DNA of 64,000 nucleotides from Parapedobacter sp964498395. GTDB taxonomy: Bacteria > Bacteroidota > Bacteroidia > Sphingobacteriales > Sphingobacteriaceae. The notes under the pieces were generated by a model. It saw nothing but the letters and a program-made list of their open reading frames with translations. It made no database searches and was not told where the DNA came from. Positions 51,999 through 61,800 of the stretch are shown here, piece by piece (within the stretch, counting starts at the first letter, position 1; each line of letters opens with the position of its first letter). A program made the position numbers and the translations under genes. The stretch is from NCBI GenBank assembly GCA_964498395.1, contig CAZCHE010000009.1, positions 61,851 to 125,850 of the forward strand. Reading direction: 5' to 3'.

Positions 51999-52006
51999 TA
52001 TCTTTG
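51999..52006 (+). promoter_or_regulatory. -7 promoter element of the methyltransferase-derived gene
   Basis: TATCTTTG, a perfect match, 5 bases before the ATG at 52012; the transcript would have almost no leader. Confidence 0.55.
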
Positions 52007-52011
52007 CCGAT

Positions 52012-52491
52012 ATGCATTCGTGGCGTTTTTATCTTGATTATCTTCTACATTTCCTGTCGTCCAACACGAGGCACGGCACCCACTCACCTTTTGTCTATCA
52101 GTTGGTGGATGAAGTGATTTATGCGAAACGAGGGGTAGGGGAGCCGCGAGGCAAAGTGGAGCGGCTGACGGAAAGGCTTGTCCAGCGATTCAAGCCACGA
52201 CAGATCTATCGAATGAGTGAAGCATGGCCTATTGGACAGTTAGACGTTGTCATCCTTGAAGCTAATGGTAATCCAAAGGCCAATGAGCAATTTTTTCATG
52301 AACTTTTCTCCAAACTTCACCAAGGTAGCGTCATGGTTGTAACCGGCATTTACCATAGTCATGATACGAAGCGGTTTTGGCGGTGTATCAAGACAACGCC
52401 TGAAGTAACGGTCACGATAGACCTATTCCACGTTGGCATCGTGTTTTTTCACCCCGGCCAAGCCAAAGAAGATTTCCGCATCCGCTTTTGA
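52012..52491 (+). CDS. Shortened SAM-methyltransferase homologue lacking the SAM-binding core
   Basis: 159 residues from the ATG at 52012 (MHSWRFYLDYLLHF). The N-terminus (LSSNTRHGTHSPFVYQLVDEVIY, about 16-38) and the C-terminus (VTVTIDLFHVGIVFFHPGQAK, about 132-152) match a Bacteroidota class I methyltransferase family of about 210-240 residues. The part between them is missing about 50-80 residues, including the glycine-rich SAM motif (ELGTSLG in relatives), and the later DGNH and DDIHWS motifs have become EANG and VTGIYHS. The frame is intact. It is probably a non-catalytic relict or a repurposed protein. The family comparison is from memory. Confidence 0.6.
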   Translation: MHSWRFYLDYLLHFLSSNTRHGTHSPFVYQLVDEVIYAKRGVGEPRGKVERLTERLVQRFKPRQIYRMSEAWPIGQLDVVILEANGNPKANEQFFHELFSKLHQGSVMVVTGIYHSHDTKRFWRCIKTTPEVTVTIDLFHVGIVFFHPGQAKEDFRIRF

Positions 52492-52656
52492 CGCATGAAC
52501 CTCGCGATTGCGTCTTCAATTTATTGAAGGTAACCACCATCATTTTTTTAGTTGACTTTGTACCCCTTATCTTTTGGAATAGGGTATTATCTTGCGATAT
52601 TATTTAGGAATAAGCGCATCATTTATTATAAACGATAACTAAGATAAAGGGAAATT

Positions 52657-53688
52657 ATGATTCCAAAAACCATGAAAGCAGCTGTGGTTCGTCAGTTTGG
52701 CGCTCCCCTGCAAATAGAAGAAGTGGAAGTGAAACTGCCGGGTAGGAACCAAATATTGGTGAAAGTAATGGCTAGTGGTGTGTGCCATACGGATCTGCAT
52801 GCAGTAGATGGTGACTGGCCTGTGAAACCTAAAATGCCACTGATACCTGGCCATGAAGGCGTAGGATATGTGGTAACGGTGGGCGAGGGAGTCGATAACG
52901 TAAAAGAAGGAGACGCAGTCGGTGTACCCTGGTTGTATAGTGCCTGCGGCCATTGCGACCATTGTATTACAGGGTGGGAAACGCTTTGCGAGTCTCAACA
53001 AAACGGTGGTTACAGTGTAGACGGCGGGTTTGCCGAATACGTCTTGGCAGATGCACGGTACGTGGGTCACTTGCCAAGCAACGTGAATTTCATTGAAATG
53101 GCACCCATTCTGTGTGCAGGAGTGACGGTTTATAAGGGATTGAAAGAAACAGAAACCAAGCCAGGTGAGTGGGTAGCGATATCGGGTATTGGTGGTTTGG
53201 GTCATGTGGCCGTACAATACGCGAAAGCCATGGGCATGCATGTAGCTGCGATAGATGTGGGCGACGATAAACTCGCGCTTGCTAAGCGGTTGGGAGCCGA
53301 TTTGGTAGTGAATGCGAAACAACAAGATCCTGGTGAATATTTGCAGAAAGAAGTGGGCGGTGTGCATGGTGCGTTGATTACAGCGGTATCGCCTATAGCG
53401 TTTCGTCAAGGTCTGAGCACCTTGCGGAGGAAAGGTACCATCGCGCTGAATGGCCTTCCTCCGGGTAGTTTCGACCTTCCGATTTTTGAAACTGTCCTGA
53501 AGCGGATTACGGTACGGGGCTCTATTGTTGGCACGCGAAAGGATTTGCAGGAAGCTATTGAATTTGCAAACGAAGGCAAAGTGAAAGCCAACGTCACCGC
53601 TGTGCCATTGGAAGAAATTAATACCGTTTTCGATAAAATGAAAGCTGGAGAAATCGAGGGAAGGATAGTGCTTGACATTGCAGGTTAA
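52657..53688 (+). CDS. adhP: Zinc-dependent alcohol dehydrogenase (AdhP type)
   Basis: 343 residues, medium-chain dehydrogenase family. Catalytic zinc ligands are ASGVCHTDLHAVDGDWP (Cys about 38, then PGHEGVGYV, His-Glu about 62), and the structural zinc site is CGHCDHCITGWETLC (four Cys, about 93-107). The NAD site is ISGIGGLGHVAVQYAKAMG (about 172-190). AdhP oxidises or reduces short alcohols and aldehydes with NAD(H). It is a single gene with a terminator. Confidence 0.95.
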   Translation: MIPKTMKAAVVRQFGAPLQIEEVEVKLPGRNQILVKVMASGVCHTDLHAVDGDWPVKPKMPLIPGHEGVGYVVTVGEGVDNVKEGDAVGVPWLYSACGHCDHCITGWETLCESQQNGGYSVDGGFAEYVLADARYVGHLPSNVNFIEMAPILCAGVTVYKGLKETETKPGEWVAISGIGGLGHVAVQYAKAMGMHVAAIDVGDDKLALAKRLGADLVVNAKQQDPGEYLQKEVGGVHGALITAVSPIAFRQGLSTLRRKGTIALNGLPPGSFDLPIFETVLKRITVRGSIVGTRKDLQEAIEFANEGKVKANVTAVPLEEINTVFDKMKAGEIEGRIVLDIAG

Positions 53689-53712
53689 CCGATAACCAAT
53701 TTTTCGTAAGCG

Positions 53713-53759
53713 AAAGCTGTACAATGACGTGTAGACCACGTGGTTGTGCAGCTTTTTTA
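53713..53759 (+). terminator. Terminator of adhP
   Basis: An interrupted stem: AAGCTGTACAA pairs with TTGTGCAGCTT (one G-T pair) and ACGTG pairs with CACGT inside, followed by T6. Confidence 0.8.
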
Positions 53760-53845
53760 TTTTCTTGATGATCTTTTACGCCATCCATCGATATCGATAT
53801 AAGCGTTGGTCATGATTAACCGACAATCGGACATCGACTCGTTTT

Positions 53846-54618
53846 GATGATTCTTCATGATTTACACGATATCGTAAAGAACACCAATTACCCACATGGC
53901 ACAAAAACCGACAATGAACATGAAAAACACCATCCAACCATGCCAATATACCGCTATTGTACCAAATGACCAGCGGGAATACCAATTGGTATAGACAACG
54001 GGAAGTAAACATGGAGGATGTATGGAAAGGAAAGTATAACGCCTGCCCGTACCACCACCAGCTATGATGATTATGAAATATGGTATGAATGTACCGATGA
54101 TTAGACACTGAATAGGTACAGAAACGGTAGCCGCCCGATATTATTTTAGGGATAAGGGTGCGATGAACGAGCTGTTCCGCTTATTTGACGAGGTGAAAGC
54201 CACCTTAAACATCGACAATGACCCGAAGAAGCGCATAATAAGGTTGCAAGCACAGGTGTTGGAGGGCGATACGCCGGTAGGGCCCTTCATTGACAATTAT
54301 GGGAATTCTTACCATTCGCATCAGTGTTTTCAATGTTGGGGTACTCGGTATACGCAACAGCCGGAAGATGAGTCGTATGAGTTGAGGGTCATTGATCGTT
54401 ATAGAGACACGTTCCGTTGGAAGGCGGGAGAACCGGGTCTTTCTTTTGGTTTCAACTATGGGGATCTTGCAAACACATACGACGGGAGCACGTACACCAT
54501 CGGATGGGGGGCGACCTGGAGTGTTGGGCCCTTATACCCAGATCAGGAACGAAGGACGTGTAGCTGGAACTATTCAAACTTTGGCGGGACCATCGAACTG
54601 ATTGTCACTTTGAAATAA
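53846..54618 (+). pseudogene. Decayed paralogue of the C-terminal third of the adjacent large lipoprotein
   Basis: From the ATG at 54163 an open frame of 151 codons aligns to the end of the 854-residue lipoprotein encoded at 54888 (NDPKKRIIRLQ against NDPKTRIVHLP; YDGSTYTIGW against FDGTTYTWGS; IELIVTLK against AVLTVTLK). Similarity does not begin at that ATG: in the same frame upstream, from 54112, GTETVAAR matches GSETVTAR. Further upstream, in shifted frames, WYECTDD (54081-54101) matches VYECTDD, and REYQLV-stop-TTGSKHGG (about 53977-54019) matches RDYKIVWSTAGKHGS with TGG changed to TAG. Traces reach 53846, perhaps 53770. At least one nonsense and two frameshifts are present, so this is a relict. 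A stable C-terminal product from 54163 cannot be excluded. Confidence 0.8.
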
Positions 54619-54887
54619 CGACGAGGATATTATGCTACAGCACCCACAGGTTATGGAATAAACCTGCTTCCACAAGCACAGCGGACGGCCTGGACGTGGT
54701 GGCGATAGTAATGCGGTAAAAGAGTTGATGGTCTTTTGTGAGGATGATGGCCAATCGGGTCGTACCGGGTGACGACGTCGTTGTATGGGGAGATGGCGAA
54801 GATGAATAGGGAGAGTTTATTCGAAAGGTTTTTTTTGATGACCTTTTTGACTTCTGACGATATCAATAAAACGAATGACTAAAAGAG
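54619..54887. other. 269-bp region between the relict and the lipoprotein gene; nothing recognised
   Basis: A 71-codon minus-strand frame exists but has no protein-like features. No promoter consensus was found. It could hold further decayed remnants. Confidence 0.3.
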
Positions 54888-57452
54888 ATGAAATCTAACA
54901 TGTACTTCCCGTTCGCCTTGGTGCTACCATTGCTGTTACTGATTCTTTCCTGTAAAAAGGATAGGCCGATTAAAGGCGGCGACGACGACAAGCCTATTAC
55001 TCCAATAAACGTTCAATTGAAAGACGCCCAGATTGCATTACCCACGGGGGTATCCTATGATTTGGCAGGCCACGAGTTGTTAGCTTTTGGTGCAGTACAA
55101 CCGGTAGGAAAAGATGGTGGGTCGAAAGTTGCAGATGTGCCGGGCAACATCAACATCGCCTATGTGTTCGACCGAGACAATGACCCTGTGCTGGCGGGCT
55201 TCATTACGGATACATCATCGACTGTGTCGGTCGAAAGCACGGCGAAGGTCTTGCTCTATTATGCATCGGGCACCGTATTCCAACCAGACACGATCAAAGA
55301 TGTTTTTATCAATCGAGTACACGAATTGGAAGGTGCTGCCGAGTGGATTACGCAGTTTACGGAACTATGGAAAAGTAACCCCAAATTATTGTCGACCGAA
55401 GTGTATAAATCTACGCTATCTACTTCTGTAGGAGCGTTGTTTCCAAAGCTGGAAGCTACGGATATCAAAAAGGTCGCTTCAACCGGTCGTGCGACCGACC
55501 TATTGGTCGACGACGGAGACATCCGTAGCGGCCTCCAGCTTGATGTAGCCGAACTGAGCAAACTCACCATTAAAAACAACTACCGAAGAAGGGCACACGC
55601 TTTTATCTATAAGACGAAATTTAAGCCGTTTAAAGGAAAAGGTTTCGAAACCATTCTGGCTTCCATATCAGGCTCGACGGCTGCCAATATGGATATTCCT
55701 ATTGACGCCACCAGTGGTGCTTCTGGCGTTACGGGTACGATTAGCAAACAGATACAAGGCAAAGCCATGGAGTTTGCCGTTACAGATAACGGCCCGGTTA
55801 ACCTGGAACTGCTGGATAATGAAGAAGAAGCGATATATGCAGTTAGAGTGGTGGGGGTAGGCTTGGCGGATAGCGACGGTAACCGGGAGATGACCGATGC
55901 CGAAGCAAAAAAACGCGATCGGTTGGTCGTCGAAACGTTTGCGTTGGATTACCTTTTTCCGGCCATCGGGATGGGTATAGCAGGAATGAATGACGAGCAA
56001 AAAGGCCGGTTTATAGACGCTACGGATCAGTTTCTTAAGTATGCGCCAGATATTTACGATTCCCTGAAAAAAGGTGATTTTGATGGTGCGATAATATCTA
56101 CGCTCTCGTTATTTGTAACGGAGGTGGGTTATGAGGCACTGAAATCGCTTATCGTGTCTGCCTATGGCACTTCACTTGAACATGCGGAAGAGGCTGCGGA
56201 GAAAATAGCAAAAGTACTTTTGAGGTTTGACATTGCATTACAATTCATCGACTGGTCCAGGATTACCGCGCACATCAAAGCGTCTAAACCGCTCGAAAAG
56301 TGGGAAGTGACGGTGCGCGCGAGCGCGGTGAGCCTGCAACCTAAAAAACCGGTGATTATGCCTTATTCGCAGCAGGAGCTAGTCGCCGAAGTTAAGAATC
56401 TTGACGAATCCAAAGCCAAAGGATTGAAATTCAAATGGCGCATTGCGGGCAAGTTCGGTTACCTGATAGATGGGGAAGGCAACCGGGGCAACTCATTTGA
56501 AAACACCAGTAAAAAAATCTTCTATAATTGCAATGTATCTACTACATCGTTGAACGGTGATGATAACTTTGAAGATGTTTTTGTAGAGGCCTATTTGGAC
56601 GGCCAGTTGTTGGGTCGCGATTCCACGACCATCAACGTGCGGAAGCACGCTTACCGACTCATGCCCAATGGAATTACCCTTACCGGAAAGAACTACAGTG
56701 CAGATTACGCAATGGACGATAAACAGGCACTCAGCAGCCCGACCAGCATTAAACTCTATCTAGAGCCGGTCAATAATGATATACCCGCTATCGGGTCGGA
56801 TACCAAGCGAGACTACAAAATTGTTTGGTCTACCGCAGGCAAACATGGCAGCTTTTCTCCAGGAGTGTTAAAAACAGCAACGGTGTACAATGAAAATGCG
56901 CTGGTTTACGAATGCACAGATGACAAAACAAGAGCAGGGTCAGAAACAGTGACAGCAAGAGTTTACTCGCGCGAGAAGGGTGATGAGTCTGCCGAATTTT
57001 TCCTCATTGCGGAGCTCAATGTTGCGATAGGAATCAATAATGACCCCAAGACAAGAATTGTTCACCTGCCAGTGCGATATTTGTTCGGGGAAAAATTGGA
57101 CGGGCCTTTCATCGGTACGTATAATAGGGAATATTATAACTACCATAGCTACGAATATGTGGGAACGAAGTTTAAGCAACAGCCGGATGACGATTACTAC
57201 CGAATCACGTTTTTTGTGAATGGACAGACTGATTCCGGATCGTGGAAAGTCGGAACCCCGTACAACAATGATATCGGATTTGGGGATGCGGCGAAGTTCT
57301 TCGATGGTACAACCTACACGTGGGGCTCTAGCTTCGGCGGCTCTACGGTTGGCCATTATTATCCCTGGCTGGAAAATGCCACCAAGCCGAGTCGCACACG
57401 TACTCCCGGAACTCCGGAAGGGCTCGCTGTACTTACGGTCACACTCAAATAA
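54888..57452 (+). CDS. Large lipoprotein of unknown function beside the sigma/CHAT operon
   Basis: 854 residues. The signal peptide ends LLILSC (cysteine about 22), followed by an Asp-rich linker (KGGDDDKP). About 35-130 is beta-rich and resembles a carboxypeptidase-like or Ig-like domain (TGVSYDLAGHELLAFG). About 330-475 is largely helical (DATDQFLKYAPDIYDSLKKGD; AEEAAEKIAKVLLRFD). About 490-720 looks like repeated Ig-type beta domains (LKFKWRIAGKFGYL and YKIVWSTAGKHGSF are a related pair). About 715-854 is a distinct C-terminal domain shared with the relict upstream. I recognise no known family. The sigma gene starts 76 bases later with no terminator between, so it may be co-transcribed. 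Confidence 0.85.
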   Translation: MKSNMYFPFALVLPLLLLILSCKKDRPIKGGDDDKPITPINVQLKDAQIALPTGVSYDLAGHELLAFGAVQPVGKDGGSKVADVPGNINIAYVFDRDNDPVLAGFITDTSSTVSVESTAKVLLYYASGTVFQPDTIKDVFINRVHELEGAAEWITQFTELWKSNPKLLSTEVYKSTLSTSVGALFPKLEATDIKKVASTGRATDLLVDDGDIRSGLQLDVAELSKLTIKNNYRRRAHAFIYKTKFKPFKGKGFETILASISGSTAANMDIPIDATSGASGVTGTISKQIQGKAMEFAVTDNGPVNLELLDNEEEAIYAVRVVGVGLADSDGNREMTDAEAKKRDRLVVETFALDYLFPAIGMGIAGMNDEQKGRFIDATDQFLKYAPDIYDSLKKGDFDGAIISTLSLFVTEVGYEALKSLIVSAYGTSLEHAEEAAEKIAKVLLRFDIALQFIDWSRITAHIKASKPLEKWEVTVRASAVSLQPKKPVIMPYSQQELVAEVKNLDESKAKGLKFKWRIAGKFGYLIDGEGNRGNSFENTSKKIFYNCNVSTTSLNGDDNFEDVFVEAYLDGQLLGRDSTTINVRKHAYRLMPNGITLTGKNYSADYAMDDKQALSSPTSIKLYLEPVNNDIPAIGSDTKRDYKIVWSTAGKHGSFSPGVLKTATVYNENALVYECTDDKTRAGSETVTARVYSREKGDESAEFFLIAELNVAIGINNDPKTRIVHLPVRYLFGEKLDGPFIGTYNREYYNYHSYEYVGTKFKQQPDDDYYRITFFVNGQTDSGSWKVGTPYNNDIGFGDAAKFFDGTTYTWGSSFGGSTVGHYYPWLENATKPSRTRTPGTPEGLAVLTVTLK

Positions 57453-57528
57453 TTGTACAATATTCTTTTACGGGATTACACTGTTATGGATTAAACCATT
57501 AAATTAGCCGGAAACTTTAGGAAACCGT

Positions 57529-58098
57529 ATGGATCAACCTGTTTCCCGGCGACATAGCTTATCGCTTATCGAACGATTGAAATCAGATGATGAGCAAACC
57601 TTGAAAGTGCTATATGCAGCCAGTTACGACGTGTCGATGCACTTCGTGCTAAAGAACAACGGATCGGAAGAAGACGCGAAGGATATTTACCAGGAGGCTT
57701 TTCTGGTCACTTGGCGTAACGTGCAACTGGATCGGTTTGTTCCAGAGATTGAAAGCGAGTTTGGGGCTTACCTGATTCGGGTAGCGAAAAACAAATGGAT
57801 AGACGTGCTCCGAAAAAACAAGCGCAATGACGTGGTTTCCTTAGACGAACGGTACGATACGGAAGACACAGGAGGCGAATCTGCCAGTGAAGTGGATACC
57901 TACCTCGATCGGGTGAAAATGCAATACAAGCGCCTGGGCAGTCGCTGCCGTGAATTGCTCGGTAGGTTTTACTTCCAAAAGCAAAGTCTCCGTGATATTG
58001 CAAAGGTGTATGGTTGGACGGAGGCCAGTGCCAAGAACAATAAATACAGATGCCTAAAACAATTACGTGATTTAGTAACGAAGGAGGGGGGTAAATAA
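57529..58098 (+). CDS. ECF-type RNA polymerase sigma factor
   Basis: 189 residues. Region 2 (about 20-95: LYAASYDVSMHFVLKNNGSEEDAKDIYQEAFLVTWRN) and region 4 (about 125-180: LGSRCRELLGRFYFQKQSLRDIAKVYGWTEASAKNNKYRCLKQLRDLV) are clear. It is a different subgroup from the FecI-like factor at 48035 and lacks a FecR partner. Its stop overlaps the next ATG by one base (TAATG), so translation is coupled to the putative anti-sigma factor. Confidence 0.93.
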   Translation: MDQPVSRRHSLSLIERLKSDDEQTLKVLYAASYDVSMHFVLKNNGSEEDAKDIYQEAFLVTWRNVQLDRFVPEIESEFGAYLIRVAKNKWIDVLRKNKRNDVVSLDERYDTEDTGGESASEVDTYLDRVKMQYKRLGSRCRELLGRFYFQKQSLRDIAKVYGWTEASAKNNKYRCLKQLRDLVTKEGGK

Positions 58099-58844
58099 TG
58101 GACAGGATACATGGACTTACAGCGGAAGAATTGGCTTACATCAGCCGATACCTGGACGGTGAATTGACCGAGGAAGCGCAGAAAGCGGCGGAAGTACGGT
58201 TAGCAATCGATGAAGTATTCCGCAAGCAGGTAACAGAAGTGAAAGCGCTGCGCTTGGGTATCCGGGAAGCGAACCTAGCCGAATCACTTGATGATATCCA
58301 TAAGTCCGGGGGCTTTTCCATCGGGTACGGAAAGACGACACGCAAAACCATCCCCATCCGGTTGTGGCGTTGGGGTGCCGCGGCAGCGGTGGTAGTATTG
58401 TTAGGGGTATGGCAACTATGGCTTAGACCACCCCTTAACGAACGGTTATATCGTGCCTATTTTGATATAGACATGGGGTTGCCAGTGGAGATGAGCAGCA
58501 GGGACACCACGCATTATATCCTATACGACGGGATGATCAGCTACAAGGAAGGGGATTATGCGGATGCACTGGCCAAGTGGACGCAATTAGCCGACAACAG
58601 TGGCTATACGGACACATTGAGGTATTATATCGGCATGGCGCAACTCAATAACGGCCATGTTGAGGAAGCCATCGCTAACCTGATGGAGGTGATAAAGTTG
58701 GGCCGTTCTGGCTTCCACGACCGGGCAGTATGGTACCTGGCCCTTTGCTACCTAAAGCGGGGCAACGAGCAAACCGCCGTAGCTTTTCTCAAACGCATCC
58801 AGCATGACGAGGCCGCACAGGAATTATTGAAGAAATTGGAGTGA
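58098..58844 (+). CDS. Single-span membrane protein with anti-sigma-like N-terminus and periplasmic TPRs
   Basis: 248 residues. The cytoplasmic part (about 1-88) begins LTAEELAYISRYLDGELTEEAQ, resembling zinc-free anti-sigma N-termini (the short helix-turn that precedes a membrane anchor). One membrane helix is at about 92-109 (WGAAAAVVVLLGVWQLWL). The periplasmic part has TPR-like repeats (about 150-245: YKEGDYADALAKWTQLA, GHVEEAIANLMEVIKLG, KRGNEQTAVAFLKRIQ). Between an ECF sigma gene and a TPR-CHAT gene it most likely restrains the sigma factor. Direct anti-sigma activity is inferred, not shown by a family match. Confidence 0.7.
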   Translation: MDRIHGLTAEELAYISRYLDGELTEEAQKAAEVRLAIDEVFRKQVTEVKALRLGIREANLAESLDDIHKSGGFSIGYGKTTRKTIPIRLWRWGAAAAVVVLLGVWQLWLRPPLNERLYRAYFDIDMGLPVEMSSRDTTHYILYDGMISYKEGDYADALAKWTQLADNSGYTDTLRYYIGMAQLNNGHVEEAIANLMEVIKLGRSGFHDRAVWYLALCYLKRGNEQTAVAFLKRIQHDEAAQELLKKLE

Positions 58845-58846
58845 CC

Positions 58847-61800
58847 ATGAGATCGTTGGCTGTATGGATTTGTATCATTGCATTGCCAATCATTCTGGGG
58901 TGGTCGCAGGGAAACGACTACGATAAGTCCGTCCGCGCGTACAGCGAAAACAAGCCGGATAGTGCAGGGTATTATATCGAGCAGGCCATCAACCAGTATC
59001 GGACGCAAGACAAATCAGACAGCTTGGTTTTTGCCTATGTGCAAAAGGCGCTATTGGCATGGACGGAAAGAAGTTTAGAAGAAGCTTTCCGAGTGATGGA
59101 TACCGCCTTATTCGTCGCTGATAAATTGCCCCACCATAGTGTAGCCCGGGTAGCTGCCCATAGCCGTATGGGGCAGTTGTATACCCAACGATACGCTTTC
59201 GACACGGCGAAAAAGTATTTCAGCAAGGCTGAAGCGGCAATTGACCCCAGCCAGCCAGCCAATAGGCACCATGTACTGCTTTACAACCATATTGCCGTAA
59301 TGTATCTAATGGCTGAGGATTTTGAGCCGGCAAGGCGATATGCCCAACGTGCTTATGAATTGAATGTCAGTCTAGAAGGAAAAGATGGGAAGGATATGCC
59401 CATCTTGCTGCAAACACGTTATTTGATTAGCCGATATACTGAAGATTTCGAGCAGGCGCTGGCCGACGGGATGGAATTCCGACGGGTTACCCAACTACAT
59501 TACCCTCCAAACCACCCGAATATTGGTATTATGCACAATAGCTTGGCCATTATCTATGAAGCGCTGCAGCGCTATGAAGAAGCACTGTACCATCGTCAAC
59601 GGGCGGTAGACATCCAATTTAAAAACTACGTCAATACTAAGAATGGATATTCTTTGGCAGCGGCTTACCAGAATCTGGGCCAACTGTACGGCTACGTCAA
59701 CGAGCATTTTCTGGCATACGAATACTTGGCCAAAGGAAGCAAGTTGCTCATGGAAACGTATCAAGAGGATGGATTGGGTATGGTAAAGATATTGGTCGAT
59801 TTAGCGGTCAACAGATACAAAATAGGCCGATACGATGAATCAAAGGAATTATTTAACCAAGCGTACGAATTGCAGCAACGGCATGCACCGGATGATGAAT
59901 TGGGAATGGCTTATGTGTTGGGGTGGTTTGGCGATTTGTACCTGCATAAAAAAGCAAACCTCGAAGCCGTCGAGTTATATCAGCAGGCGTTGGCGCACTA
60001 CCGATGTGCGTCGGCCCTTGCCACGGAGCCGGCTTTGCTGACCAATAGGAACCTCTCCATTGCATGGTCCGAAATGGGGCGGATCGAAGAGGCGATGAGT
60101 ATACAGCAGTCCGTATTAGCGAGTTTCCGAAAGATGTATCCTAAAGGAAATGTCGCCATTGCAGACAAACTCCAAGATATCAGTGAAACCGCTTTGGCAG
60201 CGCATCGAGTCGATGACGCTTATACGTATTCGGATAGTGTTTTTATGGAATTGTTACTGGTACCGCAACTCCCCGAAGCCGTTTCGGAATGGGTTTCCCG
60301 ATTGCCATTTGCCTACCGCATTACCACCTATATCAGTCACCGCTTGCGTATCTTGGAACAATTACATGTGGCATCTCAAGATCGTGCATACTTGGAGGAA
60401 TTGCTCTCGCTCGTAGACCACTACAGTGATTTCATTTCCAAAAATTTGCATGCCTTTCGTACACAGACCACATTGATTGACTTGGCGGATACCAATAAAG
60501 AGATTTATTCAATAGCGATGGAGGTTTGCTGGAAGTTATCCGATGCGGGCAATAACCTGGCGTATATGGAGCGCGCATTGGGCTACGCTGAACGTAGCAA
60601 GGCGTTATTGCTTCGGTTGGCCGCTAATAATATGTTGGTGGATGCGCAAAATCAAGAAAAAGACCCTGTAGCGCAGCTCGACCATGATTTCCGTCGACAA
60701 ATCAACACGTTGAATCTCCAATACCTCAATAGTAGTCGGGATGACTCCCTGCTGACGCAATTGACTACAACCATAGAAAAATACCGGATTTTTCAGGATA
60801 GTCTTAGGAAGTCGGGTAATGAAATGCTGTCGGTGAAGTACGATTTTAAAGATTATAGCCTTGAAGAAATCCGCAATAAGCTACTCCATAATCGCGAGAC
60901 ATTGATTGAATATGCGGTTACCGAGCGCTCCATATTCATTTTTGTGGTCTCGCCGCAGACGTTCCATGTACACCGTCTTGACAACGAAGTGCTTCAAGAC
61001 ATTAAGGCGCTTCAGCACCTACATGATCTGAAGGCAGCATCATTTGCAGATCCGGCACATCGGTTATATGAATTGCTTGTCAAACCGGTGGAACCTCATT
61101 TCGCATCCAAGCGGTTATTGATCATCCCTGATGCAGATCTGTATTACCTTAATTTTGAAGTGTTGATCTCCCATCCACACGAAGAGCGATTTTCGCGAAT
61201 GCCTTACCTCATTCATACCTACAACATCTCATACCTGTTATCCACTGCCAGTGCAATACAATTTAAGAAAGCATATCATTCGCAGAAGCAAAAGAAGGCG
61301 TTACTTTTTTCTCCGGTTTTTACTGACCAGATGAAAGCAGACTATCGAAATAGCCTGCCAGCGCAAGCCATCGCAGAAGAAGACTATTTTTACTTATACC
61401 GCCAACCTTTTGCCCTTCAAGCGGCTAAGCAGATAGGCAAATTGATTTCCCATGACCTGTTGGCCGAACAGGATGCTGAAGAACGGAGATTTAAGCAAAT
61501 AGCGCCTGATTATAGGATACTGCATTTAGGCACCCATGCAGAGGTGAATAACCAATCACCGCTTCAATCGCGTTTTTTCTTTGCAAAAGCGTTGGCCGAT
61601 GATACGTTGAATACCGATGACGGCTACCTGTATGCTTATGAGATATATGCCATGCAATTGCGTGCGGAGCTCGCCGTGTTGACAGCCTGCGAAACGGGAG
61701 GAGGGGGGATACGTAATGGGGAGGGTGTGATTTCGTTGGCCCACAGTTTCCTGCACGCTGGGTGTTCGGGCGTGGTGATGACCTTGTGGAAAATAGACGA

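Noticed and set aside
53862..54140. A 92-codon hydrophobic minus-strand frame that looks like a two-helix membrane protein
   Set aside because: It has no start codon near its beginning and is antisense to the decayed lipoprotein paralogue, whose plus-strand similarity to the intact gene explains the sequence.
54651..54866. A 71-codon minus-strand ORF between the relict and the lipoprotein gene
   Set aside because: Its composition (His, Arg and Pro clusters) is not protein-like, and no family similarity or promoter was seen.
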